Below, one piece after another: positions 17,225 through 26,884 of a DNA stretch of 64,000 nt. The stretch is from an uncultured Aquimarina sp. (GTDB taxonomy: Bacteria; Bacteroidota; Bacteroidia; Flavobacteriales; Flavobacteriaceae), in contig CANMDW010000002.1 of NCBI GenBank assembly GCA_947496705.1, positions 372,001 through 436,000 on the forward strand, in the 5' to 3' direction. Under the pieces are notes generated by a model, which was given only the letters and a program-made list of their open reading frames with translations, searched no databases and was not told the origin of the DNA. The position numbers were made by a program, and so were the translations under genes. The number at the start of each line of letters is the position of its first letter. Position 1 is the stretch's first letter.

Positions 17225-18007
17225 ATGAATCAACCGTTAGCATATGTTCATCCAGGAGCAAAAATTGCAAAAAATGTGGTGATAGAACCTTTTACAACGA
17301 TACACAATAATGTTGTGATCGGTGAAGGAACCTGGATAGGTTCTAATGTAACCATAATGGAAGGAGCACGTATCGGAAAAAACTGTAGTATTTTTCCTGG
17401 AGCCGTTATTTCTGCTGTTCCCCAGGATAAAAAATTTAATGATGAAGATACGGTAACCGAGATTGGTGATAATACAACAATTCGTGAGTGTGTTACCATT
17501 AATAGAGGTACTACCGATAGGATGAAAACCAAGATTGGTAAAAATTGCTGGATTATGGCTTATTGCCATATCGCACATGATTGCATTGTTGGTGATAATT
17601 GTATATTTTCTAATAACAGTACATTGGCAGGCCATATTAATGTAGGAGATTATGTAGTCTTGGCAGGAATGGCCGCAGTACAACAGTTTTGTAGTATAGG
17701 TAATCATGCCTTTGTTACCGGAGGGTCTCTGGTGCGTAAAGATGTGCCTCCTTTTGTAAAAGCTGCCCGTGAACCCTTGTCTTATGTAGGAATTAACTCT
17801 ATTGGATTGCGTAGAAGGGGATTTACAACCGAAAAAATTAGAGAAATACAGAATATCTATAGAATATTATATCAGCAAAATTATAATAACTCACAAGCTG
17901 TAGCAATTATCGAAGCAGAAATGGAGGCAACTACAGAACGGGATGAGGTTTTAGAATTCATCAAGAATTCTCAAAGAGGAATCATGAAAGGATATTTCTC
18001 TAATTAG
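17225..18007 (+). CDS. lpxA: Acyl-ACP--UDP-N-acetylglucosamine O-acyltransferase LpxA
   Basis: First step of lipid A synthesis: reversible transfer of a 3-hydroxyacyl chain to the 3-OH of UDP-GlcNAc. 260 residues: ten or so hexapeptide-repeat coils (about 5-190) and a helical C-terminus. The catalytic histidine lies in MAYCHIAHDCIVG (about 114-126), and GGSLVRKDVPPFVKAAREPL is the conserved end of the helix. 145 bp after lpxC-fabZ, with a palindromic repeat in between. High certainty. Confidence 0.97.
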   Translation: MNQPLAYVHPGAKIAKNVVIEPFTTIHNNVVIGEGTWIGSNVTIMEGARIGKNCSIFPGAVISAVPQDKKFNDEDTVTEIGDNTTIRECVTINRGTTDRMKTKIGKNCWIMAYCHIAHDCIVGDNCIFSNNSTLAGHINVGDYVVLAGMAAVQQFCSIGNHAFVTGGSLVRKDVPPFVKAAREPLSYVGINSIGLRRRGFTTEKIREIQNIYRILYQQNYNNSQAVAIIEAEMEATTERDEVLEFIKNSQRGIMKGYFSN

Positions 18008-18066
18008 AATTTCAAATCAATGAAATAATAATAATAGCAATAAGAAATTAAAGAATAACAATAATA

Positions 18067-18633
18067 ATGGCAAGTACTAGCGACATCAGAAATGGATTGT
18101 GTATCAAATACAATCATGATATTTTTAAAATTATCGAATTTTTACACGTAAAACCTGGTAAGGGCCCGGCTTTTGTTCGTACAAAGCTAAAAAGCGTTAC
18201 CACTGGAAAAGTAATCGATAATACTTTTTCTGCAGGTCATAAAATAGATGAAGTACGTGTAGAAACGCATAAATTTCAGTATTTATATGCAGAAGGAGAT
18301 ACTTTTCATTTTATGAATACAGAAGATTATAATCAAATTACCCTGCAAAAATCTACTTTAGATGCTCCTGGTTTGTTAAAAGAAGGAGAAGTGGTAACAG
18401 TAATTATAAATTCTGAAGATCAAATGCCACTTTCAGTAGAAATGCCGGCAAGTGTAGTTCTCGAAGTAACCGCTACAGAACCCGGCGTAAAAGGAAACAC
18501 AGCAACCAATGCAACCAAGCCTGCTACAGTAGAGACAGGAGCAGAGGTGATGGTGCCTCTTTTTATCAATGAAGGTGATAAAATTAGAGTAGAAACCGAA
18601 AAAGGTACCTATAAAGAACGTATTAAAGAATAA
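18067..18633 (+). CDS. efp: Elongation factor P
   Basis: Relieves ribosome stalling at consecutive prolines by entering between the P and E sites. 188 residues, three beta-barrel domains. The tip loop of domain I reads KPGKGPAFVRTK with lysine 32 at the position that is modified in some phyla; no EpmA-type modification gene is seen nearby. The C-terminal VPLFINEGDKIRVETEKGTY is the family signature. Lies between lpxA and an LpxD paralogue, a conserved flavobacterial order. Confidence 0.97.
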   Translation: MASTSDIRNGLCIKYNHDIFKIIEFLHVKPGKGPAFVRTKLKSVTTGKVIDNTFSAGHKIDEVRVETHKFQYLYAEGDTFHFMNTEDYNQITLQKSTLDAPGLLKEGEVVTVIINSEDQMPLSVEMPASVVLEVTATEPGVKGNTATNATKPATVETGAEVMVPLFINEGDKIRVETEKGTYKERIKE

Positions 18634-18654
18634 CTCAACTCCTGAACTTTTAGA

Positions 18655-19593
18655 ATGAAATTCCCTCAAGCACATACGCTACAACAAATAGCTACGATTA
18701 TATCTTCAGAATTTGTTGGTGATCCGGGTTTTCAGGTTTTGGGAATGAATGAAATTCATGTAGTAACACCTGGCGATATCGTATTTGTTGATCATCCTAA
18801 ATATTATGACAAAGCACTGCAAAGTGCCGCCACCGTAATTTTAATCAATAAAAATGTGGATTGCCCAAAAGGGAAAGCACTTTTGATTTCTGATGATCCT
18901 TTTAGAGATTTCAATACACTTACAGCATATTTCAAACCTTTTGAAAAGGCAAATGCTTTAATTTCAGATACAGCTAAAATTGGCAACAATACAATTATCC
19001 AACCGGGGACTTTTATTGGTAACAATGTCATTATTGGAGATAACTGCTTAATACATGCCAATGTGAGCATTTATGACCACACAATAATTGGTAACAATGT
19101 AACGATACACTCGGGAACAGTATTGGGTTCAGATGCTTTTTATTATAAAAACAGACCGGAAGGTTTTGATAAATTGATTTCAGGGGGAAGGGTAGTAGTA
19201 GAGGATTATGTAGATTTGGGAGCTTCGTGCACTATTGATAGAGGCGTTACCGGTGAAACAACGATAAAAGAAGGAACCAAAATAGACAATCAGGTTCATA
19301 TTGGTCATGATACCGTCATAGGAAAAAAATGTTTGATTGCTTCGCAAGTAGGTATTGCAGGTTGTGTTGTAATAGAAAATGAGGTAACTATATGGGGGCA
19401 AGTAGGTATAACCAGTGATGTCACTATAGGAACCAAAGCCGTAATTTCTGCACAATCAGGGGTGAGCAAGTCTCTGGCAGCCAACAAAAGTTATTTTGGT
19501 ACTCCGGCAGATGACTTCAGAAAAAAATATAAAGAAATCGCTGCCATAAGACAAATACCTGATTTAATAGAAAAAATGAAAAAGAATACGTAA
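18655..19593 (+). CDS. LpxD-like UDP-3-O-acylglucosamine N-acyltransferase paralogue
   Basis: 312 residues, sharing the LpxD plan with the gene at 14655: N-terminal uridine-binding-like domain (to about 95) and a hexapeptide-repeat helix (about 100-275) with QVHIGHDTVIGKKCLIASQV holding the catalytic-type histidine. It is about 30 residues shorter, and the tail lacks the long basic helix of the other copy. It may act in a different acylation or on a different chain; both are retained, so they are probably not redundant. It begins 21 bp after efp. Confidence 0.85.
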   Translation: MKFPQAHTLQQIATIISSEFVGDPGFQVLGMNEIHVVTPGDIVFVDHPKYYDKALQSAATVILINKNVDCPKGKALLISDDPFRDFNTLTAYFKPFEKANALISDTAKIGNNTIIQPGTFIGNNVIIGDNCLIHANVSIYDHTIIGNNVTIHSGTVLGSDAFYYKNRPEGFDKLISGGRVVVEDYVDLGASCTIDRGVTGETTIKEGTKIDNQVHIGHDTVIGKKCLIASQVGIAGCVVIENEVTIWGQVGITSDVTIGTKAVISAQSGVSKSLAANKSYFGTPADDFRKKYKEIAAIRQIPDLIEKMKKNT

Positions 19594-19706
19594 AATAGCA
19601 AAAGGATAAGTATGATCTTATTGCAAAATAATTAAATTTTCATTTCAACCATAGTGTTCAAAAGTGTACTTTTGAGGCTTCAAAAAAATATAAAAATCAT
19701 AACGCA

Positions 19707-20579
19707 ATGAGTGTTTTAGTTAATAAAGATTCAAAAATAATAGTTCAGGGATTTACCGGTAGTGAAGGTACTTTTCATGCTGGGCAAATGATAGAGTATG
19801 GTACCAATGTTGTTGGAGGGGTAACTCCGGGAAAAGGAGGCCAGACCCATCTTAACAAACCGGTATTTAATACGGTAGAAGATGCTGTTGAAGCTGTAGA
19901 TGCCGATACTACCATTATTTTTGTACCACCGGCTTTTGCAGCCGATGCAATTATGGAAGCCGCAGATGCCGGAATAAAAGTAATCATTACAATTACCGAA
20001 GGAATTCCTGTGGCAGATATGATTAAAGCTTCAAATTATATAAAGAACAAAGGATGTACACTTATTGGCCCTAATTGCCCAGGCGTGATCACCCCAGGAG
20101 AGGCAAAAGTTGGTATTATGCCTGGTTTTGTATTTAAAAAAGGAAATGTAGGCATCGTATCAAAGTCGGGGACTTTAACATACGAAGCTGCAGATCAAGT
20201 TGTAAAACAAGGGCTTGGTATCACCACGGCTATTGGTATTGGCGGAGATCCGATAATAGGAACCACAACAAAAGAGGCAGTCGAATTGTTGGTCAATGAC
20301 TCAGAGACTGAATGTGTGGTGATGATTGGCGAAATTGGGGGCCAATTAGAAGCCGATGCAGCAAAATGGATTAAAGAAAGTGGTACTTCTAAACCAATTG
20401 TTGGTTTTATTGCAGGTGAGACTGCTCCGGCCGGCCGTACTATGGGTCATGCCGGTGCTATTGTTGGAGGAAGTGAAGATACTGCTGCTGCCAAAAAAGC
20501 AATCATGAGAGCATGCGGAATCCATGTGGTTGATTCTCCTGCGGAAATAGGTAAAAAAGTAGCCGAAGTGCTTGGATAG
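19707..20579 (+). CDS. sucD: Succinate--CoA ligase subunit alpha
   Basis: TCA-cycle enzyme joining succinate and CoA with ATP or GTP formation. 290 residues: CoA-binding Rossmann domain at the start ([20 protein letters not shown]), then the ligase domain with the phosphorylated histidine in [12 protein letters not shown] (about 245). The beta-subunit gene is not adjacent, as is common in Bacteroidota. A TACTTTTG -7-like box lies at 19667-19674 and a strong terminator follows. Confidence 0.97.
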   Translation: MSVLVNKDSKIIVQGFTGSEGTFHAGQMIEYGTNVVGGVTPGKGGQTHLNKPVFNTVEDAVEAVDADTTIIFVPPAFAADAIMEAADAGIKVIITITEGIPVADMIKASNYIKNKGCTLIGPNCPGVITPGEAKVGIMPGFVFKKGNVGIVSKSGTLTYEAADQVVKQGLGITTAIGIGGDPIIGTTTKEAVELLVNDSETECVVMIGEIGGQLEADAAKWIKESGTSKPIVGFIAGETAPAGRTMGHAGAIVGGSEDTAAAKKAIMRACGIHVVDSPAEIGKKVAEVLG

Positions 20580-20623
20580 TGAACACGGTATTTAAGAAGT
20601 GATTTAAACTTTTTCAACATAAG

Positions 20624-20660
20624 AAAACCTCTCTAAAAATTATTTGAGAGGTTTTTTATT
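20624..20660 (+). terminator. Rho-independent terminator of sucD
   Basis: Perfect 10-bp stem AAAACCTCTC / GAGAGGTTTT (20624-20633 and 20646-20655) followed by a T-rich run. Confidence 0.85.
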
Positions 20661-20676
20661 CAACACTTTTTATTTT

Positions 20677-20836
20677 GAACTCATTTAGACTTTTTGTCTG
20701 GGCTGCAAACATAGCATTTTGCCCCCTAATTTTGACTTTTTATCGTACCGTAGCACTGCTATGTTTCTCAAAAAAGGCTTCATTAGGTAGCAAAAGCCTA
20801 TATTTTCGCCTTCAGACAAAAAGTCTAAATGAGTTC
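20677..20836. mobile_element. Fold-back miniature element with perfect 24-bp inverted repeats (family C)
   Basis: 160 bp bounded by GAACTCATTTAGACTTTTTG... at 20677-20700 and its exact reverse complement at 20813-20836. The 3-bp direct repeat TTT flanks both ends, but the region is T-rich so this is weak. Inside is a second inverted pair AAACATAGCA / TGCTATGTTT, so the element folds on itself. No coding capacity. It occupies the spacer between sucD and the M16 protease gene. Only one copy is seen in the window; the parent element is unknown. Confidence 0.75.
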
Positions 20837-20940
20837 TTTGTTAAAAATAACTTAAAAATATGGTATTAAAGATATCTACACGTATTATAGTACCTTAAAT
20901 TTATTCATCAGGATCTTGTATGATCATAAAAAATCGATAT

Positions 20941-23925
20941 ATGAAATTATTTAAATCATCAATTTTACTATTGCTGTTAATTACTTCATTTAGCAATTGT
21001 AAAAATTCTTCGTCAGAGACAGACACTTCGCAAGAAATTAAGGTAGAACAACATACTGATGCAGCTGGATTTGCTTACGAAACAGTAACAAATGATCCTA
21101 CAGGATTGCGATTGTATACTTTGGATAATGGACTTAAAGTGTATTTGGGAAAGAATGAAGAAGAACCAAAAATTCAAACATTAATTGCTGTTAAGGCTGG
21201 TTCTACTTACGATCCTGCAGATAATACTGGCTTAGCACACTATCTTGAGCACATGGTTTTTAAAGGGACCGATGAGATAGGTACTCAGGATTTTGATAAA
21301 GAAAAAGTCTTGTTAAATGAGATTTCTGATTTATATGAGCAACATAAAGCAGAAACAGATCCGGAAAAAAAGAAAGAGATATATAAAAAGATTGATGAAG
21401 TATCTCAGGAAGCCTCAAAATTATCTATTGCAAATGAATATGATAAATTGGTAAACTCTCTTGGTGCAGAAGGAACCAATGCTTTTACATCGAATGAACA
21501 AACGGTGTATGTAAACAAAATTCCATCTAATGAATTAGACAAGTGGCTTACTGTAGAGAGTGAGCGATTTAGCCAGTTGGTATTGCGTTTGTTTCATACA
21601 GAACTCGAGGCAGTGTATGAAGAGTTTAATCGTGGGCAAGATAGTGATGGGCGCAAACAATATTATGCTATTTTAGAAGGTCTTTATCCCAATCATCCAT
21701 ATGGGACACAGAAAACAATAGGAAAATCAGAGCATTTAAAAAACCCTTCTATGAAAGCTATTAATGCCTATTTTGATACCTATTATGTGCCCAATAATAT
21801 GGCAGTGATTCTAGTTGGGGATATAGATTTTGACAGCACAATAAAAAAGGTAAATACTGCATTTGGAGGATATACTTCTAAAGAAGTTACTCATCCAGAA
21901 TTCCCTGATGTGGATCCTATCACCTCGCCGATCAAAAAAGAGGTGTATGGCCCAACAGCCGAATCAATTTACATAGCTTTCAGAACAGACGGCTTTGGTT
22001 CTGAAGAAGAAAAAATGGTCGTACTTATTGATTATATTTTAGCAAATTCCAGAGCTGGATTGATCGACTTAAACCTTAACCAGAAACGACTGGTGCAAAA
22101 GGCATCTTCCTATACTAATTTTAATAATGATTATGGATTTCATCTGTTGTATGGAACCCCAAAGGAAGGTCAAACTCTTGATGAAGTTAAAAATCTGCTG
22201 CTTGGTGAGATAGAAAAAATTAAAAAAGGGGAGTTCGATGATTGGTTAATAGATGCCGTAGTCAACGATTTGAAGTTATCCAGAGTAAAACAATTCGAAA
22301 ATGCAAGTGCTACTGCGTATGCGTATTTAGACGCTTTTATACATTTTACAGATTGGAAAGATCGTTTGGTGATGTTGGATAATATGAAAAAAATAACCAA
22401 ACAAGAGGTGATTGATTTTGCAAACAAACATTACGGAAGCAATTATGTCGAAGCGCATAAGATCAAAGGAGAAGATAAAAATATTGTAAAAGTAGAAAAC
22501 CCAGGGATTACACCGGTTGAATTAAACAGAGATAAAGAGTCCAAATTTATCCAGGATTTCAAAAAAATAGAAGCTCCTGCATTACAGCCTAAATTTATTG
22601 ATTATAAAACAGCGATTAAATCTACCCAAACCGATAGTGGTATATCGGTTTCCTATATAGAAAATGAAAATAACGACCTGTTTAATCTGAGTGTCATTTT
22701 TGACCTGGGATCTGATCACGACAAAATGCTGTCTATCGCTTCAGGGTATTTTGACTATTTAGGAACAGATAAATATGCTCCTGAAGATCTTAAAAAAGAA
22801 TTTTATAAGTTAGGAATTAGCTATAGTATAAATTCCTCTGCAGACAGAACTAATATTAGCCTTTCGGGATTAAAAGAAAATCTTGATAAAGGGTTGGTAT
22901 TGTTAGAGGATTTATGGAAGAATGCAGTTCCCGATCAGGAAGCTTATAACAAATATGTAGATCAAATAGCCAAAGGCCGCCAGGATGGAAAAACTCAAAA
23001 AGGAAATATTCTTTGGAACGGACTTATGAATTATGGTAAATATGGAGAAAATTCCAGATTGCGTAATATCTATACTGTTAAAGAGCTAAAAGAAATGAAT
23101 CCTCAGGAGCTAGTAAACAAAATAAAAAATCTTTATACTCTAAAACAGCGTGTGTTTTATTATGGGAAGGATGTTGATGCGGCTATTGCTTCTCTCGACA
23201 AAAACCATGTAATTACCGGTGATTTAAAAGAGTATCCTGAAAAAACTACCTATGTAGAAAAAGAAACAGGAGGTAATGTCTTTTTTGTTGATTATGATAT
23301 GGTACAAAGTGAAATGATATTCCTTGCCAAAGGGGCAGAATTTGATCCTAAAAAGATGGCAGCTTCCAGTTTGTTTAATACGTATTTTGGAAGCGGATTA
23401 TCTTCAATTGTATTTCAGGAAATCAGAGAATCTAAGTCTCTGGCATATTCTGCATTCTCACGTTACAGTAACGCAAACCAAAAAGGAGATTCAAATTATG
23501 TATATGCATACATTGGAACCCAGGCAAATAAAATGCCGGAAGCTGTAGATGCTATGATGGAGTTAATGACCAATATGCCCGAGGTAGAGAAACAGTTCAA
23601 TCAGGCAAAAGAAGCAACACTAAAAAAGATTGCTGCAAAGCGTATTATCAAATCCAATATCTTTTGGTCCTATGAAAAGCTAAAGAAAAGAGGGATCGAT
23701 TATGATTACCGAGAGGAAATGTACAATACGATCAAAAACATGACGCTAGCCGATCTTAAGTCTTTTTTCGATGAAAATATTAAAGGTGAAACCTATAATG
23801 TGCTTGTGATTGGTAATAAGAAAGATGCAGATATGAATGCTTTGTCCAAACTCGGGGTTATTAAAGAAATGGATATTGACTTTCTTTTCAATTATGAAAA
23901 GAAAAACGAAGAAGTAAAATTATAA
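20941..23925 (+). CDS. M16 family zinc metalloprotease, predicted lipoprotein
   Basis: About 994 residues with two M16 repeats, as in pitrilysin-type and bacterial PqqL-like peptidases. The inverted zinc motif is HYLEHMVFKG (HxxEH, near residue 95-105), with the downstream glutamate in LEAVYEEFNRG. The second half lacks the zinc motif, as usual. The N-terminus has a signal ending ITSFSNC, a plausible lipobox with the cysteine at residue 20, so it is probably anchored to a periplasmic or outer-membrane leaflet. The frame is open from 20920; the ATG at 20941 starts directly with the signal peptide. Confidence 0.93.
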   Translation: MKLFKSSILLLLLITSFSNCKNSSSETDTSQEIKVEQHTDAAGFAYETVTNDPTGLRLYTLDNGLKVYLGKNEEEPKIQTLIAVKAGSTYDPADNTGLAHYLEHMVFKGTDEIGTQDFDKEKVLLNEISDLYEQHKAETDPEKKKEIYKKIDEVSQEASKLSIANEYDKLVNSLGAEGTNAFTSNEQTVYVNKIPSNELDKWLTVESERFSQLVLRLFHTELEAVYEEFNRGQDSDGRKQYYAILEGLYPNHPYGTQKTIGKSEHLKNPSMKAINAYFDTYYVPNNMAVILVGDIDFDSTIKKVNTAFGGYTSKEVTHPEFPDVDPITSPIKKEVYGPTAESIYIAFRTDGFGSEEEKMVVLIDYILANSRAGLIDLNLNQKRLVQKASSYTNFNNDYGFHLLYGTPKEGQTLDEVKNLLLGEIEKIKKGEFDDWLIDAVVNDLKLSRVKQFENASATAYAYLDAFIHFTDWKDRLVMLDNMKKITKQEVIDFANKHYGSNYVEAHKIKGEDKNIVKVENPGITPVELNRDKESKFIQDFKKIEAPALQPKFIDYKTAIKSTQTDSGISVSYIENENNDLFNLSVIFDLGSDHDKMLSIASGYFDYLGTDKYAPEDLKKEFYKLGISYSINSSADRTNISLSGLKENLDKGLVLLEDLWKNAVPDQEAYNKYVDQIAKGRQDGKTQKGNILWNGLMNYGKYGENSRLRNIYTVKELKEMNPQELVNKIKNLYTLKQRVFYYGKDVDAAIASLDKNHVITGDLKEYPEKTTYVEKETGGNVFFVDYDMVQSEMIFLAKGAEFDPKKMAASSLFNTYFGSGLSSIVFQEIRESKSLAYSAFSRYSNANQKGDSNYVYAYIGTQANKMPEAVDAMMELMTNMPEVEKQFNQAKEATLKKIAAKRIIKSNIFWSYEKLKKRGIDYDYREEMYNTIKNMTLADLKSFFDENIKGETYNVLVIGNKKDADMNALSKLGVIKEMDIDFLFNYEKKNEEVKL

Positions 23926-23948
23926 GATCAACTCGGTGATATGTTTAT

Positions 23949-23980
23949 AAACCCTGTGAGAAATCACAGGGTTTATTGTT
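23949..23980 (+). terminator. Rho-independent terminator of the M16 protease gene
   Basis: 11-bp stem AAACCCTGTGA / TCACAGGGTTT with a four-base loop (23949-23974), followed by ATTGTT. Confidence 0.75.
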
Positions 23981-24008
23981 GGTCACCTGTTAGTAATTCT
24001 TATATTTG
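23979..24008 (+). promoter_or_regulatory. Bacteroidota-type promoter of fabG
   Basis: TTG at 23979-23981, 19-bp spacer, TATATTTG at 24001-24008: an exact match to TTG-N19-TAnnTTTG. It lies directly after the preceding terminator. Confidence 0.75.
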
Positions 24009-24046
24009 AGGTCACACAATATATAAACACCAAATACATAGAGCGA

Positions 24047-24793
24047 ATGAATCTCTTACAAGGTAAAACTGCTATTATCACTGGGGCTACTCGTGGTATT
24101 GGTAAAGGAATAGCACAAGTTTTTGCACAGCAAGGTGCTAATATCGCATTTACATATAGTTCTTCGGTTGAAGCGGCAACAACTTTGGAAAAAGAATTAA
24201 ACCAATTAGGAATTAAAGCTAAAGGATATCAAAGTAATGCTGCAAATTATGAACAGGCCCAGGAGCTGGCAAAAGATGTGTTAGAAACCTTTGGAAGCAT
24301 CGATATTTTGATAAATAATGCAGGGATTACCAAAGACAATCTTTTGATGCGTATGGGTGAGGAAGATTTTGATCAGGTCATTGAAGTAAATTTGAAAAGT
24401 GTCTTTAATATGACCAAAGCGGTGCAAAGAACCATGCTTAAGCAGCGCAAAGGAAGCATCATCAATATGAGCTCGGTGGTTGGGTTAAAAGGTAATGCCG
24501 GACAAGCAAATTATGCAGCATCAAAAGCCGGGATCATAGGATTCTCAAAATCTGTTGCGCTGGAGCTTGGATCAAGAAATATTAGAAGTAATGTCGTGGC
24601 TCCGGGTTTTATAGAGACCGAGATGACTGCCAAATTAGATGAGAAAGTAGTTGATGAATGGAGAAAAGCTATTCCATTGAAACGTGGGGGAACTCCCGAA
24701 GATATAGCAAATGCCTGTTTGTTCCTGGCAAGTGACCTAAGCGCATATGTAACAGGGCAGGTATTGAGTGTAGACGGAGGAATGCTTACTTAA
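24047..24793 (+). CDS. fabG: 3-oxoacyl-[acyl-carrier-protein] reductase
   Basis: NADPH-dependent reduction of 3-oxoacyl-ACP in fatty acid elongation. 248 residues of the classical SDR family: GATRGIGKGIAQVF (cofactor glycines, about 12-25), NNAG (about 86-89), the catalytic serine in MSSVVG and the tyrosine-lysine pair in NYAASKAG, closing with YVTGQVLSVDGGM. Full length and ends match FabG rather than other SDRs. It begins a probable transcription unit with the two membrane genes downstream (41 bp gap). Confidence 0.93.
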   Translation: MNLLQGKTAIITGATRGIGKGIAQVFAQQGANIAFTYSSSVEAATTLEKELNQLGIKAKGYQSNAANYEQAQELAKDVLETFGSIDILINNAGITKDNLLMRMGEEDFDQVIEVNLKSVFNMTKAVQRTMLKQRKGSIINMSSVVGLKGNAGQANYAASKAGIIGFSKSVALELGSRNIRSNVVAPGFIETEMTAKLDEKVVDEWRKAIPLKRGGTPEDIANACLFLASDLSAYVTGQVLSVDGGMLT

Positions 24794-24833
24794 AGGCGGA
24801 AGTTGGAAAAACTCTGACTTCAAACTTCTAAAC

Positions 24834-26864
24834 ATGCAGACACAAACAATTTTATTGATCATAGTAGCTTTTATAATCGCATTGATTATAACACTATTTC
24901 AATATACATATAAAGCAAAGAACAGGAAGAAGAACACTCTTTTCTTTTCTTTTTTGCGTTTTCTCAGTATTTTTGCCTTATTGTTACTATTAATTAACCC
25001 ATCGTTTAAGCAAAGTACTTACTATACAGACAAGCCAATATTGGTGGTGGCTGTAGATAATTCCTCTTCTATAAAACACCTTAAACAAGACCAGGCTGTT
25101 TCTCAATTTGTAAGACAAATTCAGGCAAGTGATGCACTAAAGGATCGTTTTGATATTACCTACTATTCATTTTCTGAAGCCATACAAGATTCTTTGAATT
25201 TTAATTTTAATGAAAAACAAACGAATGTTTCTCAGGCTTTAGAAGATTTAAATCAGATTTATAAAAACTCAATTGCCCCGACAATTTTGATAACCGATGG
25301 TAATCAAACCTATGGCAGAGATTATCAATTTAGCAGTACACGATATAAACAAGTAGTGTATCCGGTTGTTTCTGGTGATACTACCGAAGTGATGGATACC
25401 AAAATTCAACAACTTAATGTAAATCGCTATGCGTATTTGAAGAACAGATTTCCGGTAGAAGTGATTCTTACATATTCGGGCGATGAAAAAGTGACTACCA
25501 GGTTTGAAGTAAAATCCGGTAGCAATACGGTATATTCTCAACAGATATCCTTTTCATCAGAAAGTAACTCCAGGGTAATTAATTTTACGCTACCGGCAAG
25601 TAGAGCCGGAGTGATTCAATATACTTCGCGATTGCTGCCTTTATCAGGAGAGAAAAATACAATTAATAACAACAAAGCCTTTGCAGTAGAAGTAATTGAC
25701 CAAAAGACCAATGTGCTTTTGATAAGCGATATAATTCATCCCGATCTGGGAGCAATAAGGAAAAGTATCGAAAGTAATGAAAGACGAAGTGTTACCATTG
25801 GCAAACCTTCAGAAATTAAGAACCTGGATAATTATCAACTTATTATTCTATATCAACCCGGAAGCAGGTTCAGAGGTATCTATGAAAAACTGAATACACT
25901 TAAAAAAAATCATTTTACAATTGCCGGATCAAAGACCGATTGGATCTTTCTTAATGGTATCCAAAATAAATATCGTCAGGAAATCACACGGCAGACCGAA
26001 TATTATGTTCCCAGGTTTAATGGCAATTACGGAACATTTCTTCTAGATGATATTGGTTTTCACGGATATCCACCACTAATAGGAACTTTTGGAGATGTCA
26101 ACATCAATACAAACCACGATCCTTTACTCTATAGAACGATTAGTAATATCGAAACCGAAGAACCACTGTTAACTACCATAGAACAAGATGGAATTCGTGA
26201 AGCCGTATTGTTTGGAGAAGGGCTATGGCGATGGAGAGCTCAAAATTATCTGGACACCAAAAAATTTGAAGATTTTGATGATTTTTTTGGAAGATTGGTA
26301 CAGTATCTTGCTTCCAATAAGAGAAAGAGCAGATTAAATACCATTTCAGAATCCTTCTATTATGGCAATACAGGTATACGTATCAAAGCAGAGTACTTCA
26401 CCAAAAATTATGAGTTCGATCGTAGAGGAAATCTAAGGATCTCTATCAAAAATAAGGAAACCGAAGCAACACAAACGGTTCCGATGTTATTGAAAAATAA
26501 CTCGTATGAAGTAGATTTAAGTAATCTGGCAGCAGGCAGCTATGATTATACGGTGGCCGTAATTGGCGAAAATATCACCAGATCAGGTAGTTTTACCGTG
26601 TTACAGTATGATGTAGAACAACAATTCCTGAATGCAGATGTAACAAAATTAAAACAAGTTGCTACTAATACAGGAGGGAAGGCGTATTATCTAAATCAAA
26701 ATGATACGTTAATTAACAACCTCTTAAATGATCAACGATATCAGCCGATACAGAAAAGCAAAGAAAATGTAGTATCTTTAATAGATTGGAAATATCTTTT
26801 GGCAATAGTTATCCTGTTGCTTGCTATAGAATGGTTTGCAAGAAAATATAATGGACTTATTTAA
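24834..26864 (+). CDS. VWA/BatA-like membrane protein
   Basis: 676 residues. Two N-terminal membrane helices (ILLIIVAFIIALIITLFQ and FLRFLSIFALLLLLINPSF), then a periplasmic von Willebrand A-like region (ILVVAVDNSSSIKHL, DNSSS being the metal-site form, and LITDG), a long middle section with Ig-like character, and a C-terminal helix (WKYLLAIVILLLAIEWFARK). Large proteins of this plan are conserved in Bacteroidota and annotated only as membrane or VWA proteins. Role unknown; the topology suggests an envelope protein-protein interaction function. Followed 20 bp later by the prohibitin gene. Confidence 0.82.
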   Translation: MQTQTILLIIVAFIIALIITLFQYTYKAKNRKKNTLFFSFLRFLSIFALLLLLINPSFKQSTYYTDKPILVVAVDNSSSIKHLKQDQAVSQFVRQIQASDALKDRFDITYYSFSEAIQDSLNFNFNEKQTNVSQALEDLNQIYKNSIAPTILITDGNQTYGRDYQFSSTRYKQVVYPVVSGDTTEVMDTKIQQLNVNRYAYLKNRFPVEVILTYSGDEKVTTRFEVKSGSNTVYSQQISFSSESNSRVINFTLPASRAGVIQYTSRLLPLSGEKNTINNNKAFAVEVIDQKTNVLLISDIIHPDLGAIRKSIESNERRSVTIGKPSEIKNLDNYQLIILYQPGSRFRGIYEKLNTLKKNHFTIAGSKTDWIFLNGIQNKYRQEITRQTEYYVPRFNGNYGTFLLDDIGFHGYPPLIGTFGDVNINTNHDPLLYRTISNIETEEPLLTTIEQDGIREAVLFGEGLWRWRAQNYLDTKKFEDFDDFFGRLVQYLASNKRKSRLNTISESFYYGNTGIRIKAEYFTKNYEFDRRGNLRISIKNKETEATQTVPMLLKNNSYEVDLSNLAAGSYDYTVAVIGENITRSGSFTVLQYDVEQQFLNADVTKLKQVATNTGGKAYYLNQNDTLINNLLNDQRYQPIQKSKENVVSLIDWKYLLAIVILLLAIEWFARKYNGLI

Positions 26865-26884
26865 AATTAAAATTCAAAATTATT

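Noticed and set aside
20675..20869. Plus-strand open frame of 64 codons
   Set aside because: It is almost wholly inside the fold-back element C.
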